The notes: generated by a model not told the origin, from the letters alone. DNA of 64,000 nt from Edaphochlamys debaryana (GCA_016858145.1 JAEHOE010000038.1:496001-560000), one strand, 5' to 3'; numbered from the stretch's first letter, positions 1-13,300 are shown. Made by a program: numbers and translations.

Positions 1-3000
1 GGGCGCCGCATGGAGGGCGGCTGCCAGATGCTTGGGGTGCCGTCACGGATAATGATCCGTGGGCGCTTAGGGGGCGGGTTCCGGGGCCTGGATCGGGGTG
101 GGGGCTGCCGCCGGAACGGCGGCGGCGGTAGCGGCTGCAATGGAGGCTGGAGCGGGGGTTGTGGTGGGGGCTGCAGGGGGGGCTCGCCTGGTTCTGAGGG
201 CTCCTCGGGGGAGAGGGGAGTGTCAGAGGGTCCGCCGCTGGGTTTCGGCGGCTGCGGCGGGTACAGTGGCGGGGCCACCGGTGGAGGGGTGTTGGGCGGC
301 GAGGGGGAGCTTGGCGACAGCGGCGGAGGCAGGGCTGGGTAAGCCGGCGGCGGCGGGCTCGGCATCAGCGGTGGCGGCGGGTTTGGCAACAGCGGCGGCG
401 GCAGGCTTGGCATCAGCGGAGGCGGCGGGTTCGGCATCCGCGGCGGCGGCGGGCTTGGCATCAGCCGTGGCGGCGGGCTCGGCATCAGCGGCGGTGGCGG
501 GCTTGGAAGCAGCGGCGGCGGCGGGCTCGGCAACAGCGGCGGTGACGGAGACGGGGGGTTGGGGAGCAGCGGCGGTGGCGGGGCATCTGGCGGAGGAGGC
601 GCGTTGGGTGACAGCGGCGGCGGCGGGCCTGGCAGAAGTGGGGGCGGCGGCAGCCCGGGTGGCGGTGGCGGCGGCGGGGCCGGCCTCCGCGGCGGCCGCC
701 GCTTGGGCGGCGGCGGCAGCGGCAGGCCCGGCCACAGCGGCGGCGGCCGGGCCGGGGGTATCCCTGTTGAGCCGTTGAAGATTCCGGTCCACAGGTCGAT
801 GCACATGCTCGCTGCGCCAGTGTGTTGGTGTTGGGAGCCGGTCAGGAACAAGGACGAGGGCAGGAGCATGAGTGAGCTGCTGTTGCTGTTACTGTTAGCC
901 CAACGTACTAAGCCCCGCTATGGCATGGACTCATCTCCAATTTTCCCGACGAGCCCCGACAGCCGCACAGGAACGAGCCCGTTCGGCCAGATACGTAGTG
1001 CCTGGCCCCGCCATTGCCCTGACACCTACGTGTCATGGTCTCCAGACAGGAGTCCGGAACCAGGTGGTCAGCCGCGTAGGTCACATTGGTGGCGGAGAAT
1101 ATGTAGTCACCTGCGGGGGGCCCGCGGCAGCTTGGCTTAGCGGACTGGTAGGCGGACCACAGGGAGTGGTGGCCGAAACGGGTGACAGGGCAGCTGGCGG
1201 ACAGAGGATGCAAAGCCCCAGCCGTCCGTCTTCCCTGCTCCTCGACCCTGCCCGCCTCACCTCCCGGCACCCCCGGTATGAGGCTGTGAACGCAAGAGGG
1301 GAGGGGTGGGCGGGGCTGTTAGCACCAGAGGGCTGATAGCACAATGCGTTCCCTATCTCCCTTTCCCAAGATGGAACACTGCATATCAACTTGTCGGCAT
1401 TCCTGTCAGCGTGACAGCCCTCCGGACTGGACCGGACTGCACCGAACCGGACCGGACTGGACCGGACCAGGTCAAACTGGACCGGACAGGAGGTCGTTGA
1501 CTCACTTGCTGGCGGGGGTCCACGTGACGAATCGTTCCATGTGGATGGCTGTGTCCAGGACCACGGGGTGAGGACTGGGTTCGGGGGTGGGGGCAGGGCG
1601 AGGGGGTGTCAAAGGCTCTTGAGGGTCGGCGGTCAGGCCCTGAGCCAGGCGGACAGGGCGGGGCCGACCCCCAACACGGGTGGTGGTGGTGGTGGTGGTG
1701 TCGTCCCCTGTGGTTCTTACCTCCCTGTGGTCAGGTACGTCTCGTTGTCAACCTGGAGGAGGAAGGGAGGATCAATCAGGGCGCCGAAAATGCTCAGATG
1801 CACAGCACAGCTGGTTGGCGCCTTCCCTGTGTGCCTGTGTCCCTGCGTCCCTGCCTGCCCTCTGCTCCCCGCTGCCTGTGCTTGTGCCTGGTTGTGCGCT
1901 CATGCCCCTTGCCCTCGCCATCCTGTCCCCTCTCTGATCCCCAAAATACGGCATCCGTGACCCCTTTTAAGTGTGGCCTGCGGCCCGCCTCCTGGCACTT
2001 ATGCCCCATCTAGCGACGCGTCCCTCTTTCCCAGTCCCCCGCCCATGGCCCCTAGTCCTCCCCTGCTCCCCTCCCTTCTGCCCCCACCCGCCATGTAGCA
2101 CTCCTTCCCAGTGAGGCCTCCCGACCCTCTTCCTGGCGCTCTTGCCCTAGGTACCATTGCCTCCTCTTCTCCCAGTCCCTTGGCCCCCTGCTCCCCTCCC
2201 TTGTCCCCCCACCCACCATGTAGCACTCCTGCTCCCCTCCCCTCTGCCGCCCCCCACCCACCAGGTAGCACTCCTGCTCCTCGCCCCGCCCGGTCGGCAC
2301 CGGCGTCAGCAGCAGGCCATCCAGCGCCAGGGCGTACGGCAGCCCCACGAATCTCCTCAGGACGCAATCGGATAGCGACACCTATCGGGGGAGGTGGAAG
2401 ACTGGTGACTCTGACGCCAGGGGCAGGCAGGTGCAGGGGCCACGCGCGGCCCGACAGCACGCTTCGGCATGTGTGCCTGGGTTGCTCGACGTCCGCTATG
2501 GGACAACCCGCGGGGCTAGGTGCTAGGCGAGGGGCATGTTGATTGCACCCTAGCGCACAGCCCGGTAGCGGCGTCTGCTTAGGGGCAACCCACGGGGCTA
2601 GGTGCACCGTTGACCTTGCTGATTACCAGAACGCGGAATTGGATCGGGTGGCGGCTCACCTCAGCGCCGGGTGACTGATAGACGGGGTCCAGGGCTGAGC
2701 CCAGGGGAGCAAGGATGCCCGTCAACTGCCGGTACAGGTTGAGATGGGTCGCATTGGGAGGGATTACGGGATACCTTGGAGGATCCCACCCGAGGGATAG
2801 GAGGCAGAGGTGAATGGCAACGCGGGTTATGGGGGGCTAGGAAGCAAGGTGACGCTTCCCTCCTACCTCTTCAACGTCCGGACCTGAGTGCGTCCCCCGG
2901 GCAGCCTACCTAATGCAGCCGCCCTGCCCGGGGTTCGCCTGGGTTCCCCGGGTCGGCCCTTCCAGGCCCTACCCTGCCCTACCCTCTCACCTCGAGGCCG

Positions 3001-3356
3001 CGGAAGCTCAGTGTGAACCCAGAGTCCACCTTCACCAGCCCCTGCAGGTCGCTCCAGTCCAGCAGAACCCTGCGACCGTCCTTCAGCTGTCGCGCTGTCG
3101 CCGAAACGACCACATCTCGGCTGAGCCGCACGAGTCTGGGCCACTCCTCCCCCGCAACGACGAGGGAGGCTTGGAGCAGAATGTCGGTCACCCTTTCATC
3201 GCCCAGCGCTGCGTGGAAGGCCGCAGTGGAGGTCACGAGCGCTTTCAGGGCCGAACCGCTAGCTGCACACAGGCACAGCACCAGCGCCGCGAGCACACAT
3301 CCTCGCTGGCGGGCCCGCATGCCATTCGCGGCCTCCAGCTTATCGTGGGCCTTCAT
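1..3356 (-). CDS. Secreted Pro-rich (wall/pherophorin-like) protein, 5' part
   Basis: The gene leaves the window at base 1. Eight exons join in phase: 3356-2991, 2836-2660, 2381-2262, 1752-1721, 1574-1506, 1283-1261 (23 nt), 1110-1026 and 891-1, giving about 587 residues here. The N-terminus has a hydrophobic signal peptide (core CVLAALVLCLCAASGSA). About 290 residues follow in the style of extracellular beta-helix-like domains common in volvocine algae, with NxT/NxS sites (NATH, NETY, NVTY). The last exon encodes a long run of PPPPL(M/L)PSPP units, typical of hydroxyproline-rich extracellular glycoproteins, then a basic stretch PPKRPRIIIRD. By this architecture it is a cell wall or matrix protein; the exact family is not identified. 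An in-frame Met at 3320 would give a tighter signal peptide than the Met at 3356. The exon 7 donor could also be 4 nt further upstream, but only the chosen site keeps the phase. Divergent from the kinesin gene. Confidence 0.72.
1421..1490. repeat. Degenerate 10-bp minisatellite (ggaccggact)
   Basis: About six imperfect copies of ggaccggact lie in the intron between exons 5 and 6 of the Pro-rich secreted protein gene. No coding sense on either strand. Confidence 0.75.
1679..1700. repeat. (GGT)7 microsatellite
   Basis: Perfect trinucleotide run inside the intron after exon 4 of the Pro-rich secreted protein gene, just past its donor site. Confidence 0.85.
2079..2262 (-). repeat. Intronic copies of exon 3's 3' end plus donor
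   Basis: The 3' edge of exon 3 of the Pro-rich secreted protein (coding EECYL, then a GTGGGTGG donor, at 2250-2285) reappears in the following intron near 2205-2240 and 2079-2109, about 130 bp apart. Both copies keep a GTGGGTGG or GCGGGTGG donor-like site. The flanking intron sequence is repeated too, so the unit is a tandem duplication across the exon-intron junction. Confidence 0.7.
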
Positions 3357-4303
3357 CGCAGCTGTCACGCACTGCTACATTGAGCATCGTGAGATACGTT
3401 GACTACACTGTCGGCTTGGAAGGCAGCTGCCCGGGGACCGCGATTGGCGAAGCGGGAGGAATGTCGAGGGAGAGAGACGCTGCCGCCCTAATTGAGACCA
3501 CAGGCTCCGCTCTTAGTTGTTGGTCATAGAAGTGGCAAGTTCAGCTCTATTCAGGCTGTCGTCGGGTAGTTCCCGCCGGTAGTGTGCCCTCGTGTGCCCA
3601 GTGCCTGGTCCCTAGTGTCGTTCTAGTGTGCACGTCGCACACGGCACACGGCATGCGATGAGTTAAATCTTAGCTCACACCACTCGTCATGGTTTTGTGG
3701 CGTCGCTCGAGCTTCCGGGCTTGGGTGTCTCGTCCAAACGAAAATGTCTCGTGCACATATTGCCATGTCTTGAGCCTTAATATACCCCAACTCAGTTTCC
3801 ATAGGCTCTGCTAGCTCGAGCAAGGTTGCGTCGAGAAGAGGGCGGGCAGTGGGGGCCGACTCCCGCACGGTGTATTGCGCAGCTTCCCCGCCCAACCCGA
3901 TCTCCCCCAGGGGTGAGGCCCCCCCTGATCTCCCCGGCCTCTAGCAATGGGTCAAGCGAGGTCAGGTGATCTGCGTCTTGACATCCACACCCTCACGTCT
4001 ACTTGGAGACAAATCCCAATCATGGCCGCAGCAAAGGCAGGATATGTCGGAAGTTCTGAACCGGGACACTAGGCGGGGGCAGGGGGGACACGAGAAGGGC
4101 CGCCGCAAACACACGCCTTCCGGGCATCACCAGACACGCCTAACATCATACTCACACGACGCACACATGACCCTCTGATGAAAAGGAGAACGCGCATACC
4201 GTAACCGCTGTGTGACGCCGAACCCGCGATGGCCGCAAGCATGTCACAAAGCCCTCGCTCGCGCTGCAGCTAGCCAGCTAAAGCCTGAGTGCAAGCCAGC
4301 AAT
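3357..4303. promoter_or_regulatory. Divergent intergenic region, Pro-rich protein / kinesin
   Basis: The start codons of the secreted Pro-rich protein (minus) and the kinesin (plus) face away from each other across about 950 bp, so this stretch must hold both 5' leaders and promoters. I see no reliable TATA box or recognised element. Short ORFs here have no recognisable product. Confidence 0.5.
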
Positions 4304-7300
4304 ATGGGTGCACAGGACAACGAAGAGGCGACCTGCCCAGTGTTGTCCCTTCTTCACGTTCGCCCGCTCCTGCCGCACGAGCAGCAGCAAGGGTGCCGCT
4401 CCATCATTCAGATCAATGAGCCAGAGACTGTGGGTTTACCAGGGCTGGGCAGGGCGCATAAATTTACATCGCTCGCGCCCAAACTGGGATACGCACTTGC
4501 GCACGCGCGTGATCGCGGCAACGTTGTGGGGGCCTCGGTATCCGATGTCCTGGAGTTGAAGACGCACGAGTTTCGGGTCGCCAGGTGACCCACGCGCCTG
4601 CCCGCCTCCACGCCCGCCGTCGACACGCCCGCGTGCTCCGTCCCGGGACGCTATACCCCGTGCACTGCGCCCCGTACCTCGCTGCATGCCTCTATGCTGC
4701 TAAAACTCCATCACCTTACTCTTGGCCTGCCCCTCCATGCCCCCTCCTCTCCCCTTCGCCTGCTCGGGTTACAGGTGGTGGTGCAAGGCCGGTGAGCACT
4801 ACCGGTACAGGGATGTGAAGGGGAAAGCTACGGCAGCCTGTCACACGGGTGCTTACTGTCTCAGTTGCAGAGGTCAGGGCTGGTTTATGTGCTTCTAGCT
4901 GCGGCCTTGATGGTGATATCGTCGAGGGTTAATGGGCAGCCAAAGTTCGCTGAAGGCGGTCCGCTTGGCTTGGCCTGGCTCTCAGCTTGGCTGCTCAGGA
5001 GGCCGGCGGAAGTGGGGTTGGCAGCCAGGAGCGTTGTCGGAGCCCGGCCCCAAACGCCCCTCCCTTCGTCCTCCCTTTCGGGCTTCTGCAGCGCCTGGGC
5101 TCGCCCCCCGTGTGTCCTCCTATAGCCCCCGCCCGGCGTCCCGCCATAGCGTGCGCTCACCATGTCTCCCCCTTTCCCTCGGCCCCGCGCCCCGCCCGTT
5201 GCGCTGGCCAGGCCCTATGCCTTTGACTGTGTGGTCGGGGAGGGCGGGGGCCACCCCCGGGCGCACATGTGTGAGGCCTACATCCGCCCCCTCGTGCGGA
5301 ACGTTGTCTCCGGCATCAACTGTGAGCGGTTGGGGGCCTGGGTGGGCCTGTCTGGGGGTCCCGGCTGGGCCTGGTCGGTCATTGTGGTCCTTGGCCTGAG
5401 TATTGAGGGGGGTTCCGGCATTGGTCTCGGCACCAAGCGCTGGCAGGGCACGATTGAGGGGTGGGGTGGCTGACGAGGCCGTTGCTGCCTGGCCTGGCAA
5501 CGTCGAGGTCACGCGAGCAGCCGAGCCAAGGTGGACCACCCCCACCCGCCGCCTGCCGTACAGGTGCCGTATTCGCTTACGGCCAGACGTCGAGCGGCAA
5601 GACGTACACCATGGGGATGCAGAAGGAGCACCTGGAGGCGCTGGCAGCCTCCGCCGCCGGGGCCGAGGCCGAGGGTGGCGGTGCCGTACGGGAGGTGGCG
5701 GGCGACTTAGTCATCCCGTACGCGCTGCGTCAGCTGTTTGCGCACGTGGATGCGGCCAAGGGGCAGCGGTCCTTCTCGCTGCTGGTCTCGTTCGTTGAGG
5801 TAGGGTCGATGGGGCCGGGGCCGGGGCCAGCTCAGCCCTACCCACACATGTGAAAGAGCTGGAGGACGTGAAAGGGCTGAGAGCTGATCGCACACACGTG
5901 TTTCTTGTGTCGTACTGTACGGCAGGTGTACATGGAGAGGGTGTACGACCTGCTGGCCAACCGCCAGCCCGTGTCGGCCAAGACCAGCAAGGATGGGGAG
6001 GTCGGTGGGGAGAGCTGGGGCGGAGGGAGGGGCAAGCGAAATCGCTTCTGAGGGGCGAGGACTTGGTTTTGTAGAGTTGCTTCTCCATGCCTGCTACCTC
6101 TGCTGCTCTGCTTAACCTTTCCCCACGCCCCTTACTGCAGGTGATGCTGGTGGGCGCCCAGCTGCGTCAGGTGACCAGCCTAGAGCAGGTGGTGCGGCTG
6201 CTGCAGGTGAGGGGAGGTGGGGGGCTCGGAAACAGGGGCATGTGTGTTTCGGTGGTGGGAGCTTGCCCTTGGCACGGCCCCCCTGGAGCAGGTGGTGCGG
6301 CGGCCTCAGATGGAATGGGGTGGGGGGCCGGTCCGGGGGCAGGGAGAGGCGTGTTACGTGGCGAGCGCGCTTATCGCAAGGGTCCCCTACAGCAAGTGGT
6401 GCGGATGCTGCAAGTCTGGTGCGGGCGAATAGGGGTTAGGGACGAATTGTGAGGGGGAAAGAGGGCGTGTGTATTCATGAGTGCCGCGTGCTTCCCGCAA
6501 GGATTCCCTGGTAAGGGCGAAAAGGGAGGAGGGAATTGGCTTGGTTGCTGGTCCTTCCAATCCTTCCTACCCGCCCTGATCTGCCGCAATTTCATTCACT
6601 GGCTCCGCCCCCACCCCATCCCCAACGCCACCACAACTCCACCGCAGATTGGCGGGCACTCGCGCGTGACTAAGGGCACCTCCCAGAACGAGCGCTCCAG
6701 CCGCAGCCACGCCGTACTAACCGTCCACGTGCAGTCCAAACCGCTCCCCACCACCTCGAGCCCAACCGACGCAACCGACGACGCGAGCCTCGCCTCGCCC
6801 TCGCCCGCCGCCCTCGCCTCCACCACCCCCGAGCCCGCCACCCCCGCCGCCTCCACGCCCCCGCCCGCCGCCTCCGCCTCCCCCGCCGCCGCCGGCGCCC
6901 TCACCGCCGCCGCCTCCTCTGCCGCCGCGCCGCCGCTGACCGCCAAGCTCCACCTTGTCGATTTGGCGGGGAGCGAGAGCGTGGGGCGCGCTGGCGCTGT
7001 GGGTCTGTCGGCCAAGGAGGGCAACGCCATCAACCTATCGCTCATGACGCTGAGGAACCTCATTCAGATGCTCGCCACACCAAAGGTAGGCAAAGCGGCC
7101 GAACAAGGCTCGCATACGGGGTTTCGAGGGCGGGGCCAAGGCAGTTGGCAACGACGGCAGGAGCGAACAATAATGACCTGAAGTTGGCGAATATCGCTTC
7201 CGGGCCGTTGCTGGCCCACGTCTTGAGATGGCCTGCGGCTGGCCACAGCACTCCTGCACTCCTGCACTTCTGATCCACGCTGCCCCGCCCCCGTGCCTCC

Positions 7301-10300
7301 GCAGCCGGTGGCCGGCCCAGGCCCGGTCCGTGTGCTCCCCTACCGTGACTCCAAGCTCACCACGCTGCTGCGTGACGCCCTGGGCGGCAACAGCTCCACG
7401 CTCTTCGTGGCGTGCGTCAGCCCCGCGGACGTGAACGCAGCCATGACGGTGCGCGCTGCGCTGTGCTGTGCACTAGGATGCACTGCCGTGCTGTGCTGTG
7501 CTGTGCAGCGCAGTGCAATGCAGCCTTCAAATGTGCTACCGGCATGCTATGGGGGGCTGTGCTGCTCCTCTCAACCACGACCCTCACGCCCCCCTCCTCC
7601 GCCCCGTTTCTACACGCCCCCCAGGTAGGCACGCTGGAGTTCGCGACCACGGCGCGGCGCATCCGCACCCGCGTCGCCGTCAACATTGGCGGAGCGGGGA
7701 GCACCTCGGAGGTGGTGGAGCTGCACCGCATCATCACGAGGTGAGCATGTCGTACCACATGTCGTACTTGCCTGCTAACCTACTCACAAAAGGCCTGAGG
7801 CCGGCAACGATGGAAGCCAACACACGGCTCTTTATAGTGGTAGTGCTCACAGCTGAGCAGCTGCAACGGCATCTAGCTTCGGGTAGCAACAAGCTTGATG
7901 AGGGGCGGAGGCACCAGCGACTGGACCAACCTCGCTGCTGAGCGGGCGACGAGAGCTCGAGGCCGGGGCCTGCACGTACATGTGAAGCCAACTTGCTAGC
8001 GACAGGCTAAGTGAGGGGTGGACGCACAAGCCGCACGAGCTGCGAGCAAACTAGACAGTAACCCTTCGAACTGACTCAACGTAAGTAACGCCATGCTTGT
8101 GCCAATCTACACCGCAGGTTGAGGGCAGAGGTGGAGTCGCTCCGTCGGCAACTGTCGACGGGCGGGGCGGCGCCGGGCAGCCCGGGGGGCTACACCCACA
8201 CCCACACCCACACCCACACCCAGCACTCGTTCGTCGCCACCCCCGGGGGACTGGCGCTCGCGCTGCCGCCGCACCACCCCGACTGGCCCCGCCGCCGCCA
8301 CGGCGGCACCGCCAGCACCCACGGCGACGGCGGCGCCTCCGTCGGCGTCGGCGCCGCCACCGGCCTGACGCCGGCGGCGGCGATGGATGAGGACGTCGCC
8401 AGCACCAGCTTCGCCGCCGCCGCGGCAGCGGCAGCGGCAGCGGCTGCGGCGGCCGCAAAGACCCGGGCTGCTGCCGCCGCCGCCAGCGGTGGCGGCGGCG
8501 CCGCCGACGGCGCCGCTGAGTCTGGAATCGACGTGACGTGTGGACCCGCGGAGGACGAGGAGGACGGCGCCCAGAGTGACGTGGACGAAGGGGACAGCGG
8601 CAGCGATATGGAGGGCGACGGAAAGGAGCAGTCCAAGCGAGCCGACCACGCCGCGAAGAAAGACGCGCGAAGTCGTCGCAAGAAGGCGGCTTTTTCAACG
8701 CGGCGTCGCTCGCAAGGCGAAGGCGCGCTCAGCGACGTTGACGTCAATGCGTTGGACTCCAATCTACTTCTCGGCACGGCAGCGGTCGGCGGTTTGGGGC
8801 CGTCGATATCGATGCGCCGATCGCGATCGGTTCAATCCGACCTGAGTGGGGGACCGCGACTCAGCGGCGGCTCGGCCTTGAGTCTTTCCTCGCTCGAGGG
8901 AAGCAGCACCGCCTCATCGCGGCACGGCTGGGGCGGCGTGGGGTCGCTGCAGCAGCGGGTGCTGCTGCTGGAGGCAGAGAATGCGCAGCTGCAGAAGCAG
9001 GTGGTGAGTCGCGGGTCGAGGGTTTCGGCCCAAGGTTTTGGGAAAGGAACTGGATCAGACTGCTGTTGGGTTGGCGCCGTGCAAGGACGGCAGAAGGTCT
9101 GGGCTGACGAAGAGCTCTCGCACTCTCTCCTCTATGCGGTATCCGTCCCTCGCTCGAGACTTTCTTGACCCCGCAAACCCTTCCTTCCCAGGTCCACCTC
9201 TCGGCCGTCATCGGCGATCTCCGCAGTCAGCTCGACGAGGCCAACGCCGCCCTCCTGTGCGGGCCCGGCGGCGGCAACGGCCCCTTCTCCCCCACCACCC
9301 CGCCCGTCTCCCGCCTCCGCGTCGCCTCAACCATCGCCGCCGGGGTGTACGGCAGCCACGGCGGCGGCCTCTGGCGGCGCATCGGCACGCCGGCAGGGGC
9401 GGCACGCGCCGGCAGCGTCACCGCCGGCACCGGCAGCCGCCTGGCGGCGCCGCTGGCTGCCGTACACGTGCGGCAGCAGCTCCACGTACGACACGACGTC
9501 GAGGACGCGGCGGCAGGGGCCGTAACCACGGACGGGGAGGAGGGGTTGGACGTGTTGGGAGCGGGCGTGGAGCTGGCGGCGTCGTCGCCAAAGGGCTCCC
9601 GACCGGGGTCATTCACGAGCCTCGCGAACGGCCCGGATGCTGCTGCGACGTCCTCTGGTGGTAACGCGGAACACGGCTCTTGCTTGGGGCTGGGCGGCGG
9701 GGCGGCTGGCAGCGTGGGTGGGGCCATGGTTGCGGTTGAGCTGGAAGCTCCGGCGAGCCTGGGCGGGACGGCAGAGGCAGCGGCGGCGACGGCAGCAGCG
9801 GAGGCGGAGGCGGAGGCGGAGGTGGCGGCGCCGCTGGAACGCGAGCGCACGCTGGCGGAGGCGATGGCGGAGGTGGACGAGGCCATGGCCCGACTGGCGG
9901 CGGAGGCGGCGGAGGCGCCGGAGCCGCCGCGGCCGGACGTGCCGCTGCAGCCGCCGACGGAGGGTCTGCAGGACCGCCCCCGGGCGCTGATGGCTTGGTG
10001 GGTGGGGGCCGCAATAGGTCGCGCTGGGTGCTGTGATGGTGTTGCCAGCTAACGGTAACCAGCGAGGAGGGTGCACGGTCAGCGGTATTTCCTGGGCGTG
10101 ATGCCAGCTCGCTCAGCCGCCCCCAACACCTCTTCCCCGTACCTGACCCCGAACCCACAGGATCGGCGAACGCGTGTCCCACGCGGAGGCGGAGCTCGCG
10201 GCCCACCAGGCCTCCCTCCGCCTGCTCCTGGCGGACCAACTGGGCCTCAGCCTGCCCTCCGCCCCGGCCCCCGCCCCGGCCGCGGCCGCTGTGCCGAATG

Positions 10301-13300
10301 GAACCTCTGACGCAGCCGCGGGCTCCGCAGGTGCCGGACCCGCGCCGCCGTCCGCTGGCAACTCGGTCTCGGGCCAGGAGGGCGCGATCGGTGGCCCGGG
10401 CGGTGGTGTGCCTCCGGCAGGTGAGCCGTGCCGCATGGGTAGTGTAGTAGCCGTAGCTTTGTTGCGATTTGAGGGCCCTGGAAGGGGCATGAGAAATGCG
10501 CTGCCCCGGCTGATGAAACACTAGTATGCTGCTGAAAGCCTGGAAGTGCTCTACCAGCGTTCTCTGTCGGCCCCACAGGCGGCGGCGCGGGCGGCGGCAC
10601 TGGTGGTGGCGGCGGCGGCGGCTCGGGGCTGCCCTCCCTGGAGACGCTGGAGGCCTACTGCGGGCAGCAGCTGGCGGGGGTGCGTGCGGAGCTGGGCATG
10701 GCGGCGGTGGCGGAGGCGGCGGGCTCGCTGGACGCAGAGGGAGCCAGGTGAGCGCCTGGGGTGGAGGGCGGCTTCCAGATCGCGTGGACGGGGCACGCTA
10801 GGGCTGAACTTGATCGCAGTCAGGGCAGCGATGGAAGCCGTCGGTGTACGGCAGGTGCGCGGCGCGGCGGCGCGTGGGACGGCGAGGGGCAGGACACAGG
10901 CGGACGGGCGCACCAGGGACCGGAGTTACGGAAGCCGCCAGAACAAAGCATACGGGTAGTCACCACAGCCTCCACAGCCCCATCTTCAGCTCCCTACCCT
11001 CCCCGTCCGTCCCTTGCCCGCAGCCGCTGCGAGCAGTTGCGGGGGCGGCTGGTCTCTCTGGAGGCTCTGGAGCGGGGCCTGGAGCAGGCGGTAGACCTGG
11101 AGGTGAGTGGGCACGCCGGGGTGGGTTGGCTGGACCAGGTGGGCAAAAGGCCCTTGCGGGCTATTGGAAGTGGAGCGCGCGCAAGTAGGGTGTCAGCGTA
11201 GGGCGCCGTCCCTCTGTGGGTGGGCATGGAGGTGGGTGGGCAAGCGGGGTGGCGGCTGGGTTGGTTGGGCAAAGGGCCTCCTGTGGGCAGCTGCGAGGGG
11301 GACGCGGCGCACCTGAGACAGCACGGCAGTAGTCCCATCCGTGGCCACCGCGGATTTGCCCATGACGCCACGGATCACGCGCGCCCGTGTCGTACAGGCC
11401 TCCCTGGAGCTGCAGCGCGAGGTCCAGATGCTGGTGGGCGCGTACGCCGGCCTGTACGACAGCGAGTGTGCGGCAGGCGGCGCGGGAGCTGCCGGCGGCG
11501 GCGCCATGGCGGCGCTGCGGCCGGCGGTGGCGCGCGCTGCGGCGGCGGCGGAAGAGGCGCTGGCGGCGCTGCGGCGGCAGCGGCGGCAGCAAGTGCTCAA
11601 GGTAAGGGGGGAGTATGCGGATAAAGGGTTCGTGGCCAAGCTCTTCCGGTAGGTCTGGAGCTAGCCTTTGGCCAGCCTGTCAGCTGCCCGTCAATCCCGT
11701 GGGCCGCAGCTATTTCTTCACATGGCTCCAGCCCCAGTCTCCGCTCAGGATGGTAGTCCCGGCGCGTTTGTCTCAACATCTGTAGACCTACAAACATGTT
11801 CGCATCAATCCCAACTTCCTTTGCCACCTGTCTCGTCCTGTCCCAGGACGCCGCTGTGGCCCGTGAGAAGCTCCGCGAGCTGGAGGCCCTCCAGGGCCCA
11901 CCCACTCCCGTACAGTACGGCGTTGTAACCGGCGCCGCCGCTAGCCAGAGCGGCGGCGGCTCGTCGTACGCCCCCACTCCCTTGTCCGCTCGTCCCAGCC
12001 AGAACAGCTTGGGGCTGGGAGCGGCGGGCAGCGCCGGCGGGGCGGGGCCGGGGGCGGGCTCGGCGCTGGAGGAGGGTGACGACGTGGCGGCGTTGGAGGC
12101 GGTGGCGGCGGCGGGTGCGGCGCAGACGAGCGGCACGCCCTCCAGCACGCCACCCGCTGGCACTGGGTCGACGTCGCTGTTCGCTCAGTTCTTGCCGGTG
12201 AGTGTCCAACGGGCAGGAGGGGCGGAGGGGGCGTTCGGGGTCCGTAGGTGGCGGGTTTGCGTGTTCTTCCGGGGGGGGCAGGAGGGGCGGGCGGGGGACA
12301 GGATGGGCTGGTCGACAAGGCATAGGCAGCGTGTTTGGGCACGTCCGTTTGCGCTCTCGTGGTTTCAACCATGTCCTGCCTCGTTACGCTTTTGCCCAAA
12401 CAGTCCCTGAGCCCCTCCGTCGGCTGGCGGCGGAAGGACAGCGGCAAGGAGAGCGGCAAGGAGGCGGCCTCTGGCGGCGGCGGGGCGGCGCTGCCTCGTG
12501 CCGGCAGCATCCCGCGCGTGCAGGTGAGCCAGGTTTGGGCAAAGCCTTCTTTGTGGTCTTGCCGGTCCTTGCCTGTCAGATTCGTCCTCCCCGTCCCTCT
12601 CATCCCGTCCGTCCTCCTCCACTCCTTTCCCTTGCCTCCTCATGCAGTCCGTCCCTTGCCCAGCCGTGCGTCCCGGCCACCTGGTCGCTCTCATCCTGAA
12701 TCTTTCCCGAACCACCCCGCAGTGCAATCTCTCCGCCGTGCGCCCCTGGCTGGATGCGCTGTTGGACTACGAGACGCGCGGGCAGCAGTACGAGCGGGTG
12801 CTCAAGGGAGCACTGCAGGAGCGGGAGGCGGTGTACGGGCAGCTACAGGTGCGGACATGTCCGGGGGGGGGAGGGTTGGTGGACGGGCCGGTGCAGTTCT
12901 GTGGGGTGGGTGGGGGCGGAAGCCACGTATCGGCATGGGGGATGTTGGGAAAGGCGGGTAAGGGTCGCCGGGAAGGCGGTGCGCGGTCGGCTTGACACCT
13001 GGAGTCCTGGAGTCCTAACCGGTTGTGGCCGCCCCTCCCCCAACAGGACGTAGAGCGAGAGCTTGCAGAAATCAGCACCGCCCTGGAAGGGGCCTCCTCC
13101 GCAGCAACACCCTGCAGCTCCACCGCCCGGTCCGGCTCAGCCGCTGCCGCCAACGCCGGAGGCAGCGGCGGCACGAGGGCCGGGCCGGGCAGCGTCGGCG
13201 GCGCGTCGTTCGGCGGCTGGGCCAGCCCCAGCGGGCAGCAGGGCGGCGGCTCGACGGACGGCGCGGGCGTGGGTGCGGGCACGGGCGCGGGCGCGGGTGT

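Noticed and set aside
98..778. Long plus-strand Ala/Gly-rich ORFs at the left edge
   Set aside because: They are mirror frames of the minus-strand PPPPLMPSPP exon, which connects in phase to seven upstream exons and a signal peptide.
4775..4791. 17-nt microexon candidate in kinesin intron 1
   Set aside because: Good acceptor and donor, but including it breaks the phase into exon 2, while direct joining of exons 1 and 2 is in phase.
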